The notes: a model not told the origin generated them from the letters alone. 64,000 bases of DNA from Oceanobacillus sojae (GCF_007991515.1 NZ_BJYM01000014.1:62001-126000); one strand, 5' to 3'; numbered from the stretch's first letter, positions 40,861 through 51,865 are shown. Numbers and translations: made by a program.

Positions 40861-41502
40861 TTATTTATTGGTTTTAGTTGGAAGGACTTCTCCACGATAG
40901 ATCCATACTTTAACACCTAATTTACCATAAGTAGTATCAGCTTCTGCTGTACCGTAGTCAATGTCAGCACGTAAAGTATGAAGTGGCACTGTTCCTTCAC
41001 TATAATGTTCTGCACGAGCGATATCCGCACCGCCTAGACGTCCAGATACTTGTGTTTTAATTCCTTTAGCTCCAGCACGCATCGCACGTTGGATAGCTTG
41101 CTTTTGAGCACGACGGAATGAAATACGATTTTCTAATTGACGAGCAATATTATCAGCTACAAGTGTTGCATCAATATCTACTTTTTTAATTTCAAGAATA
41201 TTGATATGAACTCGTTTGCCAGTTAAGTTGTTCAAAGATTTACGTAAAGCTTCAACTTCAGATCCGCCTTTACCAATTACCATTCCTGGCTTACCAGTAT
41301 GAATTGTAATGTTTACACGGTTTGCTGCACGTTCAATTTCAATAGAAGAAACAGCAGCCGTTTTAAGACGTCCTTCAAGATATTCTCTGATTTTAATATC
41401 TTCATGCAATAAGTCTGCATAGTCTTTACCAGCGTACCATTTAGACTCCCAGTCTTTAATGACACCTACGCGTAGACCTGTTGGATTTACTTTTTGACCC
41501 AC
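40861..41502 (-). CDS. rpsC: 30S ribosomal protein S3
   Basis: 213 residues from GTG 41502, three bases after the rplV stop. KH domain with [22 protein letters not shown]-terminal domain with [20 protein letters not shown]. It forms part of the mRNA entry tunnel and helicase. Confidence 0.98.
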   Translation of the reverse strand: MGQKVNPTGLRVGVIKDWESKWYAGKDYADLLHEDIKIREYLEGRLKTAAVSSIEIERAANRVNITIHTGKPGMVIGKGGSEVEALRKSLNNLTGKRVHINILEIKKVDIDATLVADNIARQLENRISFRRAQKQAIQRAMRAGAKGIKTQVSGRLGGADIARAEHYSEGTVPLHTLRADIDYGTAEADTTYGKLGVKVWIYRGEVLPTKTNK

Positions 41503-41505
41503 TGA

Positions 41506-41847
41506 CTATCCCTCCTTCTTTTCAGTTACCACAACTGTGATGTGGCTAGTACGTTTATTGATTTTGCTTGCACGTCCTTGTGCACGTGGACGGAAACGTT
41601 TCAAAGTAGCGCCTTCGTTAACAAATACTTCAGATACTACTAAGTTGTCTGCATCCATTTCATAGTTATGCTCTGCGTTAGCAACTGCAGAATTTAATAC
41701 TTTCTCTACGACCGGGGAAGCTCCGCGCTGTGTATATTTTAAAATAGCGATTGCTTCGCCAACCTCTTTTCCTCGAATTAGATCTACAACTAAACGAACC
41801 TTACGAGGAGCAATACGAACTGATTTCGCAACGGCTTTAGCTTGCAT
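41506..41847 (-). CDS. rplV: 50S ribosomal protein L22
   Basis: 113 residues. [21 protein letters not shown] and the loop tip [21 protein letters not shown], which lines the exit tunnel where macrolide resistance changes occur; no obvious insertion or deletion there. Confidence 0.98.
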   Translation of the reverse strand: MQAKAVAKSVRIAPRKVRLVVDLIRGKEVGEAIAILKYTQRGASPVVEKVLNSAVANAEHNYEMDADNLVVSEVFVNEGATLKRFRPRAQGRASKINKRTSHITVVVTEKKEG

Positions 41848-41865
41848 GCCTAGTACCTCCTCTCA

Positions 41866-42144
41866 TTAGCGTTTTGTTTTCTTATCGTCACCAGCGTGTC
41901 CTCTATACGTACGAGTTGGTGCGAATTCACCTAATTTATGACCCACCATATCTTCAGTGATATATACTGGCACATGCTTACGTCCATCATATACTGCAAC
42001 TGTGTGACCTACGAATTGCGGGAAAATTGTAGAGCGGCGAGACCAGGTTTTTACTACCTGTTTCTTGTCTTCCGTGTTTAACACTTCAATTTTCTTCAAT
42101 AGATGATCATCTGCAAAAGGTCCTTTTTTCAAGCTACGGCCCAT
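41866..42144 (-). CDS. rpsS: 30S ribosomal protein S19
   Basis: 92 residues. [40 protein letters not shown] and [21 protein letters not shown]. Head protein next to S13. Confidence 0.98.
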   Translation of the reverse strand: MGRSLKKGPFADDHLLKKIEVLNTEDKKQVVKTWSRRSTIFPQFVGHTVAVYDGRKHVPVYITEDMVGHKLGEFAPTRTYRGHAGDDKKTKR

Positions 42145-42201
42145 GGATAAGCCTCCTTCCAGGGATTAGAGACGGGTGCTTTAGCCCGCCCGTTTTTCCG
42201 T

Positions 42202-43032
42202 TTATTTTTTACGTTTACGAACGATATACTTATCAGATGGTTTATTACGTTTACGTGTTTTGTAACCAAGTGTTGGTTTGCCCCAAGGTGACATTGGTGA
42301 TTTACGTCCGATTGGCGCGCGTCCTTCACCACCACCATGCGGGTGATCATTAGGGTTCATTACAGAACCGCGAACTGTTGGACGGATACCTTTCCAACGG
42401 GAACGACCAGCTTTACCTACACGGATAAGTTCATGCTCAATGTTACCCACTTGACCAATTGTAGCACGGCAAGTTGTTAAGATTAAACGAACTTCTCCAG
42501 AAGCAAGACGTACTAAAGTGTACTTTTCTTCGCGTCCAAGGATTTGAGCTTCTGCACCAGCAGAACGTGCTAATTGTCCTCCGCGTCCAGGTTTCAATTC
42601 AATATTATGGATAACTGTACCTACTGGAATACTTCCAAGCGGTAATGCGTTACCTACTTTAATATCTGCATCCACACCAGATTCAATAACTTGCCCTACT
42701 TTAATGTTTTTTGGAGCAAGGATGTAACGTTTCTCACCATCAGCATAGTGAATTAATGCAATGTTTGCTGAACGGTTAGGATCGTATTCAATTGTAGCAA
42801 CGCGTCCTGGCACACCGTCTTTATCGCGTTTGAAGTCGATAATACGATATTGGCGCTTGTGACCGCCGCCGTGATGACGAACCGTTAATTTCCCTTGGTT
42901 ATTACGCCCACCACGTTTAGATAATGGAGCTAAAAGGGATTTCTCAGGGGTACTCGTAGTAATCTCTGCAAAATCTGAACCAGACATATTACGTCTACCA
43001 TTTGAGGTTGGTTTATACTTTTTAATCGCCAT
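42202..43032 (-). CDS. rplB: 50S ribosomal protein L2
   Basis: 276 residues. [17 protein letters not shown], the [20 protein letters not shown] motif, and the essential [18 protein letters not shown] with the conserved histidine near the peptidyl transferase region. Confidence 0.98.
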   Translation of the reverse strand: MAIKKYKPTSNGRRNMSGSDFAEITTSTPEKSLLAPLSKRGGRNNQGKLTVRHHGGGHKRQYRIIDFKRDKDGVPGRVATIEYDPNRSANIALIHYADGEKRYILAPKNIKVGQVIESGVDADIKVGNALPLGSIPVGTVIHNIELKPGRGGQLARSAGAEAQILGREEKYTLVRLASGEVRLILTTCRATIGQVGNIEHELIRVGKAGRSRWKGIRPTVRGSVMNPNDHPHGGGEGRAPIGRKSPMSPWGKPTLGYKTRKRNKPSDKYIVRKRKK

Positions 43033-43075
43033 CGTTGTCCCTCCTTCTACTTCTAAAATTTATTTATTCGTTTTA

Positions 43076-43363
43076 TTAAGCCTCAAAGAAATCTAATTCT
43101 TTGCTATCCTCAGTCAATTGAACGATAGCTTTTTTGCGGTCAGGGCGATATCCACCGTAACGGCCCATTCTCTTAAATTTACCTTTAAGGTTCATTGTGT
43201 TTACTTGTTCTACTTTTACACCAAAGATTGTTTCTACAGCATCTTTGATTTGCGTTTTGTTAGCTTTTACAGCTACTTCAAAAGTGTATTTCTTCTCTGC
43301 CATTAAGTCAGCAGAATTCTCTGTAATGACAGGGCGTTTAATTACATCGCGTAGATCTTTCAT
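43076..43363 (-). CDS. rplW: 50S ribosomal protein L23
   Basis: 95 residues. [22 protein letters not shown] and [20 protein letters not shown]. It sits at the tunnel exit and docks SRP and trigger factor. Its ATG overlaps the rplD stop by one base. Confidence 0.98.
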   Translation of the reverse strand: MKDLRDVIKRPVITENSADLMAEKKYTFEVAVKANKTQIKDAVETIFGVKVEQVNTMNLKGKFKRMGRYGGYRPDRKKAIVQLTEDSKELDFFEA

Positions 43364-43986
43364 TATGCGAGCACCTCCCCTGCTTTTTCAGCTGCATCTT
43401 TAGTGATGATCAGCTTGTCATGCGTAAGCAAGTCAAGTACATTCAATTCTTCTACAGTTAATACCTTCACGTTTTGTAAGTTGTTTGCAGAACGTGCAAC
43501 TGTTTCATCATTCTCTGAAAGAACGATTAGTGCTTTCTCTTCAACTTTCAATCCGTTTAAGATGTTAATAACTTCTTTTGTTTTTGGAGCATCAATTGTG
43601 ATAGCTTCTAAAACAAACAAGCCTTCTTCTTTCACTTTAGAAGATAATGCAGACTTCAACGCTAAGCGACGAACTTTCTTTGGTAATTTGTAGCTGTAGC
43701 TACGCGGAGTTGGTCCGAAAACAGTTCCACCGCCAACCCATTGTGGTGAACGGATAGATCCTTGACGTGCACGGCCAGTTCCTTTTTGGCGCCATGGTTT
43801 GCGGCCTCCACCACGAACTTCAGAACGGTTTTTTACAGCGTGTGTACCTTGACGTAAAGACGCACGTTGCATAACAACTGCTTCATGAAGTACATGTGTG
43901 TTTGGCTCAATACCAAAAACAGCGTCATTTAATTCGATTTCTCCAACATTACTTCCATCCTGTTTTAAAAGTGCTACTTTAGGCAT
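43363..43986 (-). CDS. rplD: 50S ribosomal protein L4
   Basis: 207 residues. The tunnel-lining loop reads [31 protein letters not shown] with the residues at which macrolide resistance arises looking normal. L4 represses the S10 operon in Escherichia coli; no such leader is recognised here. Confidence 0.98.
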   Translation of the reverse strand: MPKVALLKQDGSNVGEIELNDAVFGIEPNTHVLHEAVVMQRASLRQGTHAVKNRSEVRGGGRKPWRQKGTGRARQGSIRSPQWVGGGTVFGPTPRSYSYKLPKKVRRLALKSALSSKVKEEGLFVLEAITIDAPKTKEVINILNGLKVEEKALIVLSENDETVARSANNLQNVKVLTVEELNVLDLLTHDKLIITKDAAEKAGEVLA

Positions 43987-44012
43987 GACATATCCTCCCT
44001 TCGTTTATGTGA

Positions 44013-44642
44013 TTAGTTACCTTTTACTGCACTAGTAATTTTCACGTAAGATTTTTTTGCACCAGGAATATTTCCTTTGATTAGAATTAAATTCTTTTCA
44101 GCATCTACACTAACCACTTCAAGGTTTTGAATTGTTTTTTGTTCAGAACCCATATGACCTGGTAATTTTTTACCTTTGAAAACACGCATTGCATCAATTG
44201 CAGCCATTGCACCAGGGCCTCTATGGTAATGAGAACCGTGGGACATTGGTCCGCGTTGTTGATTGTGACGCTTGATAGCACCTTGGAATCCTTTACCTTT
44301 AGATGTACCTGTCACATCAATTTTTTCTCCGGCTTCAAAGATATCAACGTTGATTTCCTGGCCAACTTCATAGCCTTCAACGTCTGCGCCACGGATTTCA
44401 CGAACGTAGCGCTTAGGGGCAGTGCCTGCTTTCTCAGCATGACCTTTTTCCGCTTTGTTTGTACGTGATTCCTTTTTATCAGCAAAACCGATTTGCAACG
44501 CTTCATAACCATCATTTTCTAATGTCTTCTTTTGCAACACAACATTTGCCTCAGCTTGAACAACTGTTACTGGTACAAGTTCTCCATTTTCAGAGAAAAG
44601 CTGAGTCATGCCGATTTTACGACCTAAGATTCCTTTCGTCAT
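44013..44642 (-). CDS. rplC: 50S ribosomal protein L3
   Basis: 209 residues. [21 protein letters not shown], then [20 protein letters not shown] with the methylatable Gln region reaching toward the peptidyl transferase centre. Confidence 0.98.
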   Translation of the reverse strand: MTKGILGRKIGMTQLFSENGELVPVTVVQAEANVVLQKKTLENDGYEALQIGFADKKESRTNKAEKGHAEKAGTAPKRYVREIRGADVEGYEVGQEINVDIFEAGEKIDVTGTSKGKGFQGAIKRHNQQRGPMSHGSHYHRGPGAMAAIDAMRVFKGKKLPGHMGSEQKTIQNLEVVSVDAEKNLILIKGNIPGAKKSYVKITSAVKGN

Positions 44643-44670
44643 CCGTTACACCTCCTGTATTTAAAACAAA

Positions 44671-45003
<333 letters not shown>

Positions 45004-45110
45004 TCATTATAGACATTCTCCGCGAAAATTTTCTTAGCACCTCGCCATGACAAAGGGGCCGGGTGTGCCAACAACCTTCCGCATCATCGCATTAATTGAC
45101 CAACTATTAC

Positions 45111-45139
45111 ATTATACTAGAATTGTTTGGTCATAGCAA
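45111..45139 (-). promoter_or_regulatory. S10 operon promoter, proximal
   Basis: Minus strand TTGCTA (45139-45134), 17-nt spacer, TATAAT (45116-45111). About 130 nt upstream of rpsJ; the leader between is G+C-richer and can fold (GCAC...GTGC). Confidence 0.75.
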
Positions 45140-45177
45140 GCTTGTAAATAAGCATCTATAAGTTTGCACATTTTTAT

Positions 45178-45206
45178 ATTATACATAGTTCCTTGTACGA
45201 TTGCAA
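45178..45206 (-). promoter_or_regulatory. S10 operon promoter, distal
   Basis: Minus strand TTGCAA (45206-45201), 17-nt spacer, TATAAT (45183-45178). The pair of strong promoters lets the ribosomal operon run independently of tuf, from which it is separated by the catabolic block. Confidence 0.75.
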
Positions 45207-45419
45207 GCAAAATTTAAAAGTTTTTTTCTTCCTTATGTAATAGATGCATTTCTACTCTTTTTTTATTTTGGAGCACCTCCAATAACCTTCCAATAATATA
45301 GATAAATCAACTGACCAGAATATTACTATGAGTGCTTCATATGCCGTTTTATGATTCACTTGAATCTTGGGCTTAAATAAAATGAACGCTGTTTTAGGAT
45401 ATTCATTTATTTACATACA

Positions 45420-45456
45420 ATACAAATAAGCGGAGCCGGCTGTTTCACCGCTCCGC
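45420..45456 (-). terminator. Terminator of the ketone-body operon (after atoE)
   Basis: Minus strand GCGGAGCGG ... CCGGCTCCGC (one bulged G), tail TTATTTGTATTG. From here to the S10 promoters (45210-45419) I see no gene. Confidence 0.7.
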
Positions 45457-45481
45457 AATATTTAATGATTAATAGTAACTA

Positions 45482-46801
45482 TTATAATAGTAGAAACCCG
45501 ATTGCTATTGGAATAAAGCTAAAGAATAAAATCATGACACAGAACCCCATAATATCCCTGATCTTTAACCCGGCAATAGCAAGCACAGGGAGAGCCCAGA
45601 ATGGCTGAATCATATTGGTCCAGGCATCACCCCAGGCAACTGCCATTGCTGTTTTAGCCGTATCTGCACCTATTTCAAGAGCGGCTTGTATCATAATCGG
45701 ACCCTGCACTGCCCATTGACCGCCGCCGGAGGGAACAAACACATTAACTAATCCGGCGCTAAGAAATGTAAAAATCGGCAAGGTGTAATCTGTTGCAAAA
45801 CTGACAAACAATAAAGATATTTTATCGGATAATCCAGACGCTACCATCATTCCCATAATCCCTGCATAGAATGGGAATTGTACGATAATTCCACCGGCAT
45901 TCTTTACACCGTTCCCTACTGTTTCCAGAAAACGTCTCGGTGTTCTATGAAGAAGAATCCCTAAGAAAAGAAAAATAAAATTGACGATGTTTATATTCAG
46001 ATCAAATCCATTCGTTACGAAATGATACCCGACAAAAACGAGACCCATTAAGCCAATCAAAAGAGACAAGAGCTGACTGTTCTCCAATCTTTCTGCCGGT
46101 GTTTCCGCCGGATGAGATCCCGTTTCCTCTTCTGATTCTTCCTTCCATAATGAAGGATCTATTTTACCTAAAGAATCTGCCCCTTTTAATAGATACCTGT
46201 TAAAAAACGGAAGTGTAATTAATAGTGTAATCACAATAAATAGATTAAATGAACTGAACAATGTTTCTGTAACAGGAATTATTCCAATCGCATCTTCTAA
46301 AAAATGTCCTGGAGTAGCAATAAGAAGTGGTACGGATCCGGAAAAACCGCCATGCCAGATAACCATGCCGCTGTACGCACTGGCAATTAGTATTCGGTAA
46401 TCCACTGAAGGAACTCGCTTTGCCACATGAACAGCAAATAATGCTCCCACAACAAGACCAAAACCATAATTTATTAAACAGGCAACTAAAGCAACAAATG
46501 TCACAAGCATCACCGCTTGCCCCGGCGTCTTCGCTATCCTGCTGAGTTTAGCTAAAAACCGCTTCACCACAGGAGTGCTTGCTAAAATATACCCTGTAAC
46601 AACAACCAGTGACATTTGCATGCCAAATTCAAGCAGGTCCCAAAAACCATTTCCCCAATAGGCTACCATCTCCATCGGGCTGTTATTTGTAAGGAAAACA
46701 CCTAATAAATACACAAAAATCGTTAAAATAATCGCAAATAAAAATGCATCTGGTAAATATCGTTGTACTATTCTGTCAAAAAACGAAGTTAAAACTCGCA
46801 A
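45482..46801 (-). CDS. atoE: Short-chain fatty acid transporter, AtoE family
   Basis: 439 residues from TTG 46801 (GGGGGAA upstream). About twelve hydrophobic segments; AtoE-type sequence such as FFDRIVQRYLPDAFLFAIILT, YSGMVIWHGGFSGSVPLL and NVFVPSGGGQWAVQGPIMI. It is expected to import short-chain fatty acids such as butyrate or acetoacetate. Last gene of the operon, 41 nt after the GntP-family permease. Confidence 0.93.
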   Translation of the reverse strand: MRVLTSFFDRIVQRYLPDAFLFAIILTIFVYLLGVFLTNNSPMEMVAYWGNGFWDLLEFGMQMSLVVVTGYILASTPVVKRFLAKLSRIAKTPGQAVMLVTFVALVACLINYGFGLVVGALFAVHVAKRVPSVDYRILIASAYSGMVIWHGGFSGSVPLLIATPGHFLEDAIGIIPVTETLFSSFNLFIVITLLITLPFFNRYLLKGADSLGKIDPSLWKEESEEETGSHPAETPAERLENSQLLSLLIGLMGLVFVGYHFVTNGFDLNINIVNFIFLFLGILLHRTPRRFLETVGNGVKNAGGIIVQFPFYAGIMGMMVASGLSDKISLLFVSFATDYTLPIFTFLSAGLVNVFVPSGGGQWAVQGPIMIQAALEIGADTAKTAMAVAWGDAWTNMIQPFWALPVLAIAGLKIRDIMGFCVMILFFSFIPIAIGFLLL

Positions 46802-46842
46802 TAGAATTCCCCCTAGTGCCTTTTTTCACCTAATCAGATCAC

Positions 46843-48159
46843 TTACATCCCTAATGAAAATAACGCAATGGCTAAAATGACACCTAATATCGGAACGATA
46901 ACTGTTACTGCAGCAAAAGGTGCGTAGGCATCTTTATGCGTTTCCCCACAGATCGCCCTGATGGTTGTAACAACATAACCGCCATGCGGCAATGTGTCTA
47001 ATGCCCCTGATGAGATTGCTGCTACACGGTGAAGTGCTTCAGGGTCTACGCCCATATCTATATAATGTGGTGAAACGAGTGGCAAGGCTATCTGCTGTCC
47101 ACCTGATGATGATCCTGTTAGTCCTGCAATAACACCAATCGCAATTGCTCCACCAATTAAAGGACTCCCTGGCATATCCGTTACAGCAGACACGGCCGCA
47201 TTAAAGGCTTGCGTTTCCCTGGCAACCCCGCCAAAGCCCACAACGGCTGCCGTATTCGTAATAGCCAACAATGCACCCATCGTACCATTAGAGGCTGACA
47301 CCCAAACATTTGGTAAATATTTATGGTTCAACGCCCATGTTGCAATAATCCCTCCTGTTAAGGCAATAATTAAGGCAGATGTACCTAACGTATCGTGGAA
47401 TATAAATGATACTCCTAATACGACTAATAGCGGTACCGCTGATAATAAAGGATTGGGTAATTCTTTTTCTTCTGCAACCGGGTCACCTTCTCTAACTTCA
47501 AACTGCTCACCTTTAGCAACCGCACGATTAATTAAGTGCTTTAATAACCAATATCCAAATATAATCATAAAAATGGCAACAATTAAACTAACTTCCCAGG
47601 CTGCATAAGCGGTTGTTCCAAGAAATTCAATCGGAATCCAGTTTTGGATTTCTGGTGAACCTGCTGAAGTCATCGTGAAAGTAACCGATCCGAATGCCAA
47701 AGTCGCAGGAATGAAACGTCTCGGTAAGTTCGCCTGTTTAAATAAACTTAACGCTAATGGAAATACTGAAAAACCAACAATAAATAAACTAACACCACCA
47801 TAAGTTAAAATCGCACATGCCGCTACTACTGCCGCAACAGCATATTTAACTCCTAATTTATCAACAACCCATTTTGATACGCTATCAGCTGCTCTGGCAT
47901 CACCCATCACTTTACCAAAAATGGAACCAAGCAAAAACATGATAAACCAGCTGGCAACGAAGCCAGAAAAACTGGTCATATAACTATCCAGCATACTGGC
48001 TTGATCTGCTTCAACTAATTGCGGAAACAGTGGGATCCCGCTAAAAACTGCTAACCATAATGTTGATAAAGGTGCCGCAATCAGCAGATTCATTCCTCTC
48101 ATTGTTAGAACGATTAATAAGGTTAAACCACCAATAAGTCCAATTGCACTTAAAATCAT
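46843..48159 (-). CDS. yxjC: GntP-family permease, YxjC-like
   Basis: 438 residues, about twelve helices, GntP/CitM-type motifs (TYGGVSLFIVGFSVFPLA, GLTGSSSGGQQIALPLVSPHYI, GALDTLPHGGYVVTTIRAICGETHKDAY). Bacillus subtilis has yxjC beside scoA-scoB-yxjF; the same gene set occurs here in another order. Likely imports hydroxybutyrate or a related carboxylate. It is 144 nt after the thiolase gene, with a terminator between, so it may be expressed at a lower level. Confidence 0.9.
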   Translation of the reverse strand: MILSAIGLIGGLTLLIVLTMRGMNLLIAAPLSTLWLAVFSGIPLFPQLVEADQASMLDSYMTSFSGFVASWFIMFLLGSIFGKVMGDARAADSVSKWVVDKLGVKYAVAAVVAACAILTYGGVSLFIVGFSVFPLALSLFKQANLPRRFIPATLAFGSVTFTMTSAGSPEIQNWIPIEFLGTTAYAAWEVSLIVAIFMIIFGYWLLKHLINRAVAKGEQFEVREGDPVAEEKELPNPLLSAVPLLVVLGVSFIFHDTLGTSALIIALTGGIIATWALNHKYLPNVWVSASNGTMGALLAITNTAAVVGFGGVARETQAFNAAVSAVTDMPGSPLIGGAIAIGVIAGLTGSSSGGQQIALPLVSPHYIDMGVDPEALHRVAAISSGALDTLPHGGYVVTTIRAICGETHKDAYAPFAAVTVIVPILGVILAIALFSLGM

Positions 48160-48261
48160 TTACTTCACTCCCCCCCTGTCTAATTGTAAGACACTTACAA
48201 AACAACCCTCCATCAATAACGATTGCTTGCCCCTGTCACCCCTTTTGCCTGTCAGCTCCAT

Positions 48262-48297
48262 GAAAAAATAACGGCAAACAAATTTGCCCCGCCGTTT
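48262..48297 (-). terminator. Hairpin terminator between thiolase and permease genes
   Basis: Minus strand AACGGC ... GCCGTT followed by ATTTTTT; the inner GGCAAA-TTTG-TTTGCC gives an alternative stem. It may reduce expression of the two transporter genes. Confidence 0.65.
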
Positions 48298-48303
48298 CTC
48301 TGG

Positions 48304-49482
48304 TTATCTAGCTTCAACGATCATTGCAATCCCTTGTCCTCCCCCAATGCAAAGCGAGGCTACGCCATATTTCTTCCCTCTTCTCTTCAATTCTTTTACC
48401 AAGGAATAAAGCACCCTTGTACCGCTGGCTCCAATCGGATGTCCCAAAGCGATAGCTCCCCCATTAACATTTACTTTCTCACGATCTAAATCGAGCACCT
48501 TTTCCACAGCTAAATATTGTGCAGCAAATGCTTCATTCACTTCAAATAAGTCAATATCATCCAGTGTAAGCTCAGCCTTTTGTAAAGCTTGCTTTATCGC
48601 CGGCACAGGACCAATTCCCATATATTCCGGTTCCACACCTGCAACGCCCCAGGATATGATTCTCGCCAGCGGCTGCAGCTGATGCTGCACAATATAACCT
48701 TCATTTGCTACAATAACAGCTCCCGCCCCATCATTAATCCCGCTTGCATTTCCTCCTGTAACCGTTCCATCCTTCTTAAAAGAAGCTCTTAATCCAGCCA
48801 GCCTTTCCACAGTTGTACTTTCCCGAATATGTTCATCTGTATTTACAATCATCGAGCCTTTTCTAGATTTTAATTCAATCGGGATAATTTCTTCAGCCAG
48901 TCTTCCTTCCTGTTGTGCTTTTGCTGCCCGCTGATGACTCAAATAAGCATATACATCCTGATCCTCGCGGGAAATATGATATTTCTCTGCTAAGTTTTCT
49001 GCAGTAACCCCCATTCCTGAGCCAATATATTCGTCTGTTAAAGCTGCCCAAAGCATGTCATCCACTTGCGGAGTCTTTAATTTGGTGCCAAATCTGCTTC
49101 CTCTTAACACAAAAGGAGACTGACTCATATTTTCGACTCCTCCGGCCAAGGCTACATTTCCTTCCCCAAGCAAAATGGATTGAGCTGCAGAGATCACAGA
49201 CTGCAACCCAGATCCACACAAACGATTTACCGCAAGTGCAGGACTGGATAGCGGCAGTCCTGCTTGCAATGCAATATGCCTTGCAAGGTACGGCGCGTTT
49301 TTTCCGGAATGAATGACATTACCTAAGACAATTACATCTATATCTTCGGCGCGAATATTGCTGCGACGTATTGCTTCCTTGCTGACGGCTATACCTAGTT
49401 CCGTAGGATCAATATCCTTTAAACTGCCGCCGAATGTACCAAACGGTGATCTAGCCCCTTCAATCAGATAGACATTAGTCAT
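48304..49482 (-). CDS. atoB: Acetyl-CoA C-acetyltransferase (thiolase)
   Basis: 392 residues. The acyl-enzyme Cys is in NRLCGSGLQSV (about residue 89); the GHPIGASG histidine and the second Cys in SLCIGGGQG complete the active site. In this operon it would cleave acetoacetyl-CoA into two acetyl-CoA. 24 nt after the hydroxybutyrate dehydrogenase gene. Confidence 0.95.
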   Translation of the reverse strand: MTNVYLIEGARSPFGTFGGSLKDIDPTELGIAVSKEAIRRSNIRAEDIDVIVLGNVIHSGKNAPYLARHIALQAGLPLSSPALAVNRLCGSGLQSVISAAQSILLGEGNVALAGGVENMSQSPFVLRGSRFGTKLKTPQVDDMLWAALTDEYIGSGMGVTAENLAEKYHISREDQDVYAYLSHQRAAKAQQEGRLAEEIIPIELKSRKGSMIVNTDEHIRESTTVERLAGLRASFKKDGTVTGGNASGINDGAGAVIVANEGYIVQHQLQPLARIISWGVAGVEPEYMGIGPVPAIKQALQKAELTLDDIDLFEVNEAFAAQYLAVEKVLDLDREKVNVNGGAIALGHPIGASGTRVLYSLVKELKRRGKKYGVASLCIGGGQGIAMIVEAR

Positions 49483-49506
49483 TTTCTCTCACCTCTTCAT
49501 TTTTTC

Positions 49507-50283
49507 TTATTGCGCCGTATATCCCCCATCTAATACAATTGCCTGCCCAGTAACACCTTTTGCTTTTTCGCTGGCTAAAAACATCACATAATCAGCAATT
49601 TCCTGCACTTCCAACAGACGTTTCTGCGGTACAAGCGGGTATAATACTTCCTCCAGTACTTTCTCAACCGGGATATCCCGATTCTTTGCCAGATCTTCAA
49701 ATTGCCCGCGTACGAGTGGTGTATCTACATATCCCGGACAGATAGCATTCACTGTGACGCCCTCCGCTGCGCCCTCTAAAGCAGCCACTTTTGTTAAACC
49801 AATCACTCCATGCTTGGCACTGTTATATGCCGCCTTTCCGGCGAAACCAATCAGACCATTAATCGATGCCATATTAATAATTCTTCCAAATCCCTGTTCT
49901 TTCATAACCGGGAAAATATGTTTTGTTGCCATAAACGGAGCTGTCAGCATTACTTTTATCATGAACTCAAACTTTTCAGTCGGAAAATCTTCCATAGCGG
50001 ATACATGCTGCAATCCTGCGTTATTAATTAAAACATCCATTCTTCCGTATTTTTCTATCGTTTCATCTAAAGCCTGCTTGAGCTCTTCTTCATTCGTAAC
50101 ATCGCATTTCAGACCAATACAGTCATAGCTCTCCTGTTTTAAATTCTCCGAAACCTCCTTTACTTTCTCCTCATTTACATCTGATAAAACTACCTTTGCA
50201 CCATTCTTTGCAAATTCACAACCAATTTCATATCCAATACCGCTTGCTGCTCCGGTTATAAAAACCACCTTATTTTCCACCAC
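49507..50283 (-). CDS. bdhA: 3-hydroxybutyrate dehydrogenase, SDR family
   Basis: 258 residues from GTG 50283 (GGGGG 9 nt upstream). TGAASGIGYEIG cofactor loop, NNAGLQHV, catalytic Ser in MASINGLIG and YNSAKHG (Tyr/Lys), and C-terminal GQAIVLDGGYTAQ typical of hydroxybutyrate dehydrogenases. It oxidises D-3-hydroxybutyrate to acetoacetate with NAD. Equivalent to YxjF of Bacillus subtilis by context. Confidence 0.93.
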   Translation of the reverse strand: MVENKVVFITGAASGIGYEIGCEFAKNGAKVVLSDVNEEKVKEVSENLKQESYDCIGLKCDVTNEEELKQALDETIEKYGRMDVLINNAGLQHVSAMEDFPTEKFEFMIKVMLTAPFMATKHIFPVMKEQGFGRIINMASINGLIGFAGKAAYNSAKHGVIGLTKVAALEGAAEGVTVNAICPGYVDTPLVRGQFEDLAKNRDIPVEKVLEEVLYPLVPQKRLLEVQEIADYVMFLASEKAKGVTGQAIVLDGGYTAQ

Positions 50284-50335
50284 TTCAAAGATCCCCCTTT
50301 TTATCTAAAAAATACCTTCACATCAAAGAATCATT

Positions 50336-51010
50336 TTAGTAAGCTCCTGTTTGTAAATAGTCGCTAATTTTGAGCTCTGCCTCTGTTGATGCTATAACCT
50401 CTTCAACTGTCCACCCTTCTGCTACTTCAACCAGTACAAGCTCGTTTTCTTCTACATCCATTACTGCACGATCCGTAATTATTCGGTTCACCACCTGTTC
50501 CCCTGTTAATGGAAGACTGCATTTTTTTAATATTTTCGGCTCGTTATGCTTATTCACATGGTCCATAATAACAACAATTTTTTTCGCGCCATGCACAATA
50601 TCCATCGCACCTCCCATACCTTTAATCATTTTTCCCGGAATCATCCAGTTAGCCAGATCACCAGCTTCGGAAACCTCCATACCTCCCAAAATTGCAAGGT
50701 TTAAATGCTCCCCCCGAATCATTGCAAATGATTCTGCATTACTGAAGTAGGATGCACCTGCCTGTGCTGTTACTGTCTCCTTGCCCGCATTAATCAAATC
50801 GGGATCAACCTCTGTTTCTAAAGGAGACTTGCCAATACCAAGCAGACCATTTTCCGATTGGAGAACAACTTGCTTCCCCTCCTGAATATAATTGGCAACC
50901 ATTGTCGGCATTCCGATTCCAAGATTAACGTAGTAACCGCTTTCAATTTCTTTCTCAGCCCGCCTTGCAATCCTTTCTCTGACAGATACTTTATCTAATT
51001 GTTTTATCAC
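50336..51010 (-). CDS. scoB: Succinyl-CoA:3-ketoacid CoA-transferase subunit B
   Basis: 224 residues from GTG 51010 (AAGGAGG 10 nt upstream). The catalytic glutamate is in LQSENGLLGIG; NLGIGMPTMVANYI and GGAMDIVHGAKKIVVIMDH are family marks. With ScoA it moves CoA from succinyl-CoA to acetoacetate. 24 nt after scoA. Confidence 0.96.
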   Translation of the reverse strand: MIKQLDKVSVRERIARRAEKEIESGYYVNLGIGMPTMVANYIQEGKQVVLQSENGLLGIGKSPLETEVDPDLINAGKETVTAQAGASYFSNAESFAMIRGEHLNLAILGGMEVSEAGDLANWMIPGKMIKGMGGAMDIVHGAKKIVVIMDHVNKHNEPKILKKCSLPLTGEQVVNRIITDRAVMDVEENELVLVEVAEGWTVEEVIASTEAELKISDYLQTGAY

Positions 51011-51034
51011 CTGTTATGTCCTCCTTCGCTAAAT

Positions 51035-51730
51035 TTACATTCCCTGTCTTACTGTTAAACGCTCTATACGTTTTTCCTGTTTACCTTCAATCAACCCCTG
51101 AACATAGATCCCTGGGGTATGAACATGATCCGGATCAATAGAACCTGTTTCAACAAGCTGCTCCACTTCTGCAATCGTTACTTTCCCAGCTGCTGCCATC
51201 ATCGGATTGAAATTTCTTGCAGTCTTGTTATAAACCAAATTCCCTGCATAATCGCCGACAGCAGCTCTGATCAAACTGAAGTCTGCCTTTAGTGCTGTTT
51301 GCAGCAAATATTCTTTATTGTCAAAGATGCGCACCTCTCCTCCGTCTGCAATTGGTGTACCAACCCCAGCCGGTGTATAAAATGCCGGAATTCCCGCTCC
51401 ACCTGCCCGTATTCTCTCTGCAAGTGTACCTTGAGGTGTCAGCTCAACCTCCAGTTCACCAGCCAGCACCTGCCGCTCGAACTCCTTATTCTCGCCAACA
51501 TAGGAACCAATCATTTTATCAATCTGCTTATTTTTCAGAAGTAATCCAAGTCCCCAGTCATCTACACCACAATTATTTGATATAACAGTAAGATGCTTAA
51601 CCTGTGAATTTACTAATGCTAAAATAAGATTCTCAGGTATGCCCACGAGTCCGAAGCCCCCTACCATAATTGTGGAGCCGTCTTGAATATTTTTCACTGC
51701 GTCTTCAAAAGATGTATAAATTGTTTTCAT
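51035..51730 (-). CDS. scoA: Succinyl-CoA:3-ketoacid CoA-transferase subunit A
   Basis: 231 residues. [18 protein letters not shown] is the CoA-binding glycine loop, followed by [19 protein letters not shown] and [16 protein letters not shown]. First gene of the operon, with a very strong GGAGGGGGGAG ribosome site; the sigma-54 promoter ends only about 28 nt before its ATG. Confidence 0.96.
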   Translation of the reverse strand: MKTIYTSFEDAVKNIQDGSTIMVGGFGLVGIPENLILALVNSQVKHLTVISNNCGVDDWGLGLLLKNKQIDKMIGSYVGENKEFERQVLAGELEVELTPQGTLAERIRAGGAGIPAFYTPAGVGTPIADGGEVRIFDNKEYLLQTALKADFSLIRAAVGDYAGNLVYNKTARNFNPMMAAAGKVTIAEVEQLVETGSIDPDHVHTPGIYVQGLIEGKQEKRIERLTVRQGM

Positions 51731-51757
51731 CTGCTTCTCCCCCCTCCACAGTATACC

Positions 51758-51773
51758 AGCAAAAAATATGCCA
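51758..51773 (-). promoter_or_regulatory. Sigma-54 (-24/-12) promoter of the ketone-body operon
   Basis: Minus strand TGGCATATTTTTTGCT matches TGGCACRNNNNTTGCW at 15 of 16 positions, with GG and GC exactly 10 bp apart. It lies directly upstream of scoA and downstream of a sigma-54 activator gene. Confidence 0.88.
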
Positions 51774-51825
51774 AAATTGATTACATAAGAAAATAAAGAA
51801 CTGTCAACAAAAGAAGCTAAAAGCC

Positions 51826-51865
51826 AAAAAATCTATAGTCCAGATTCCTGGACTATAGATTTTTT
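51826..51865. terminator. Perfect-stem terminator after the sigma-54 activator gene
   Basis: AAAAAATCTATAGTCCAG... wait-free stem: left arm 51826-51843 and right arm 51848-51865 are complementary over 18 bp with a 4-nt loop, ending in TTTTT on both strands. It isolates the activator transcript from scoA. Confidence 0.85.
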
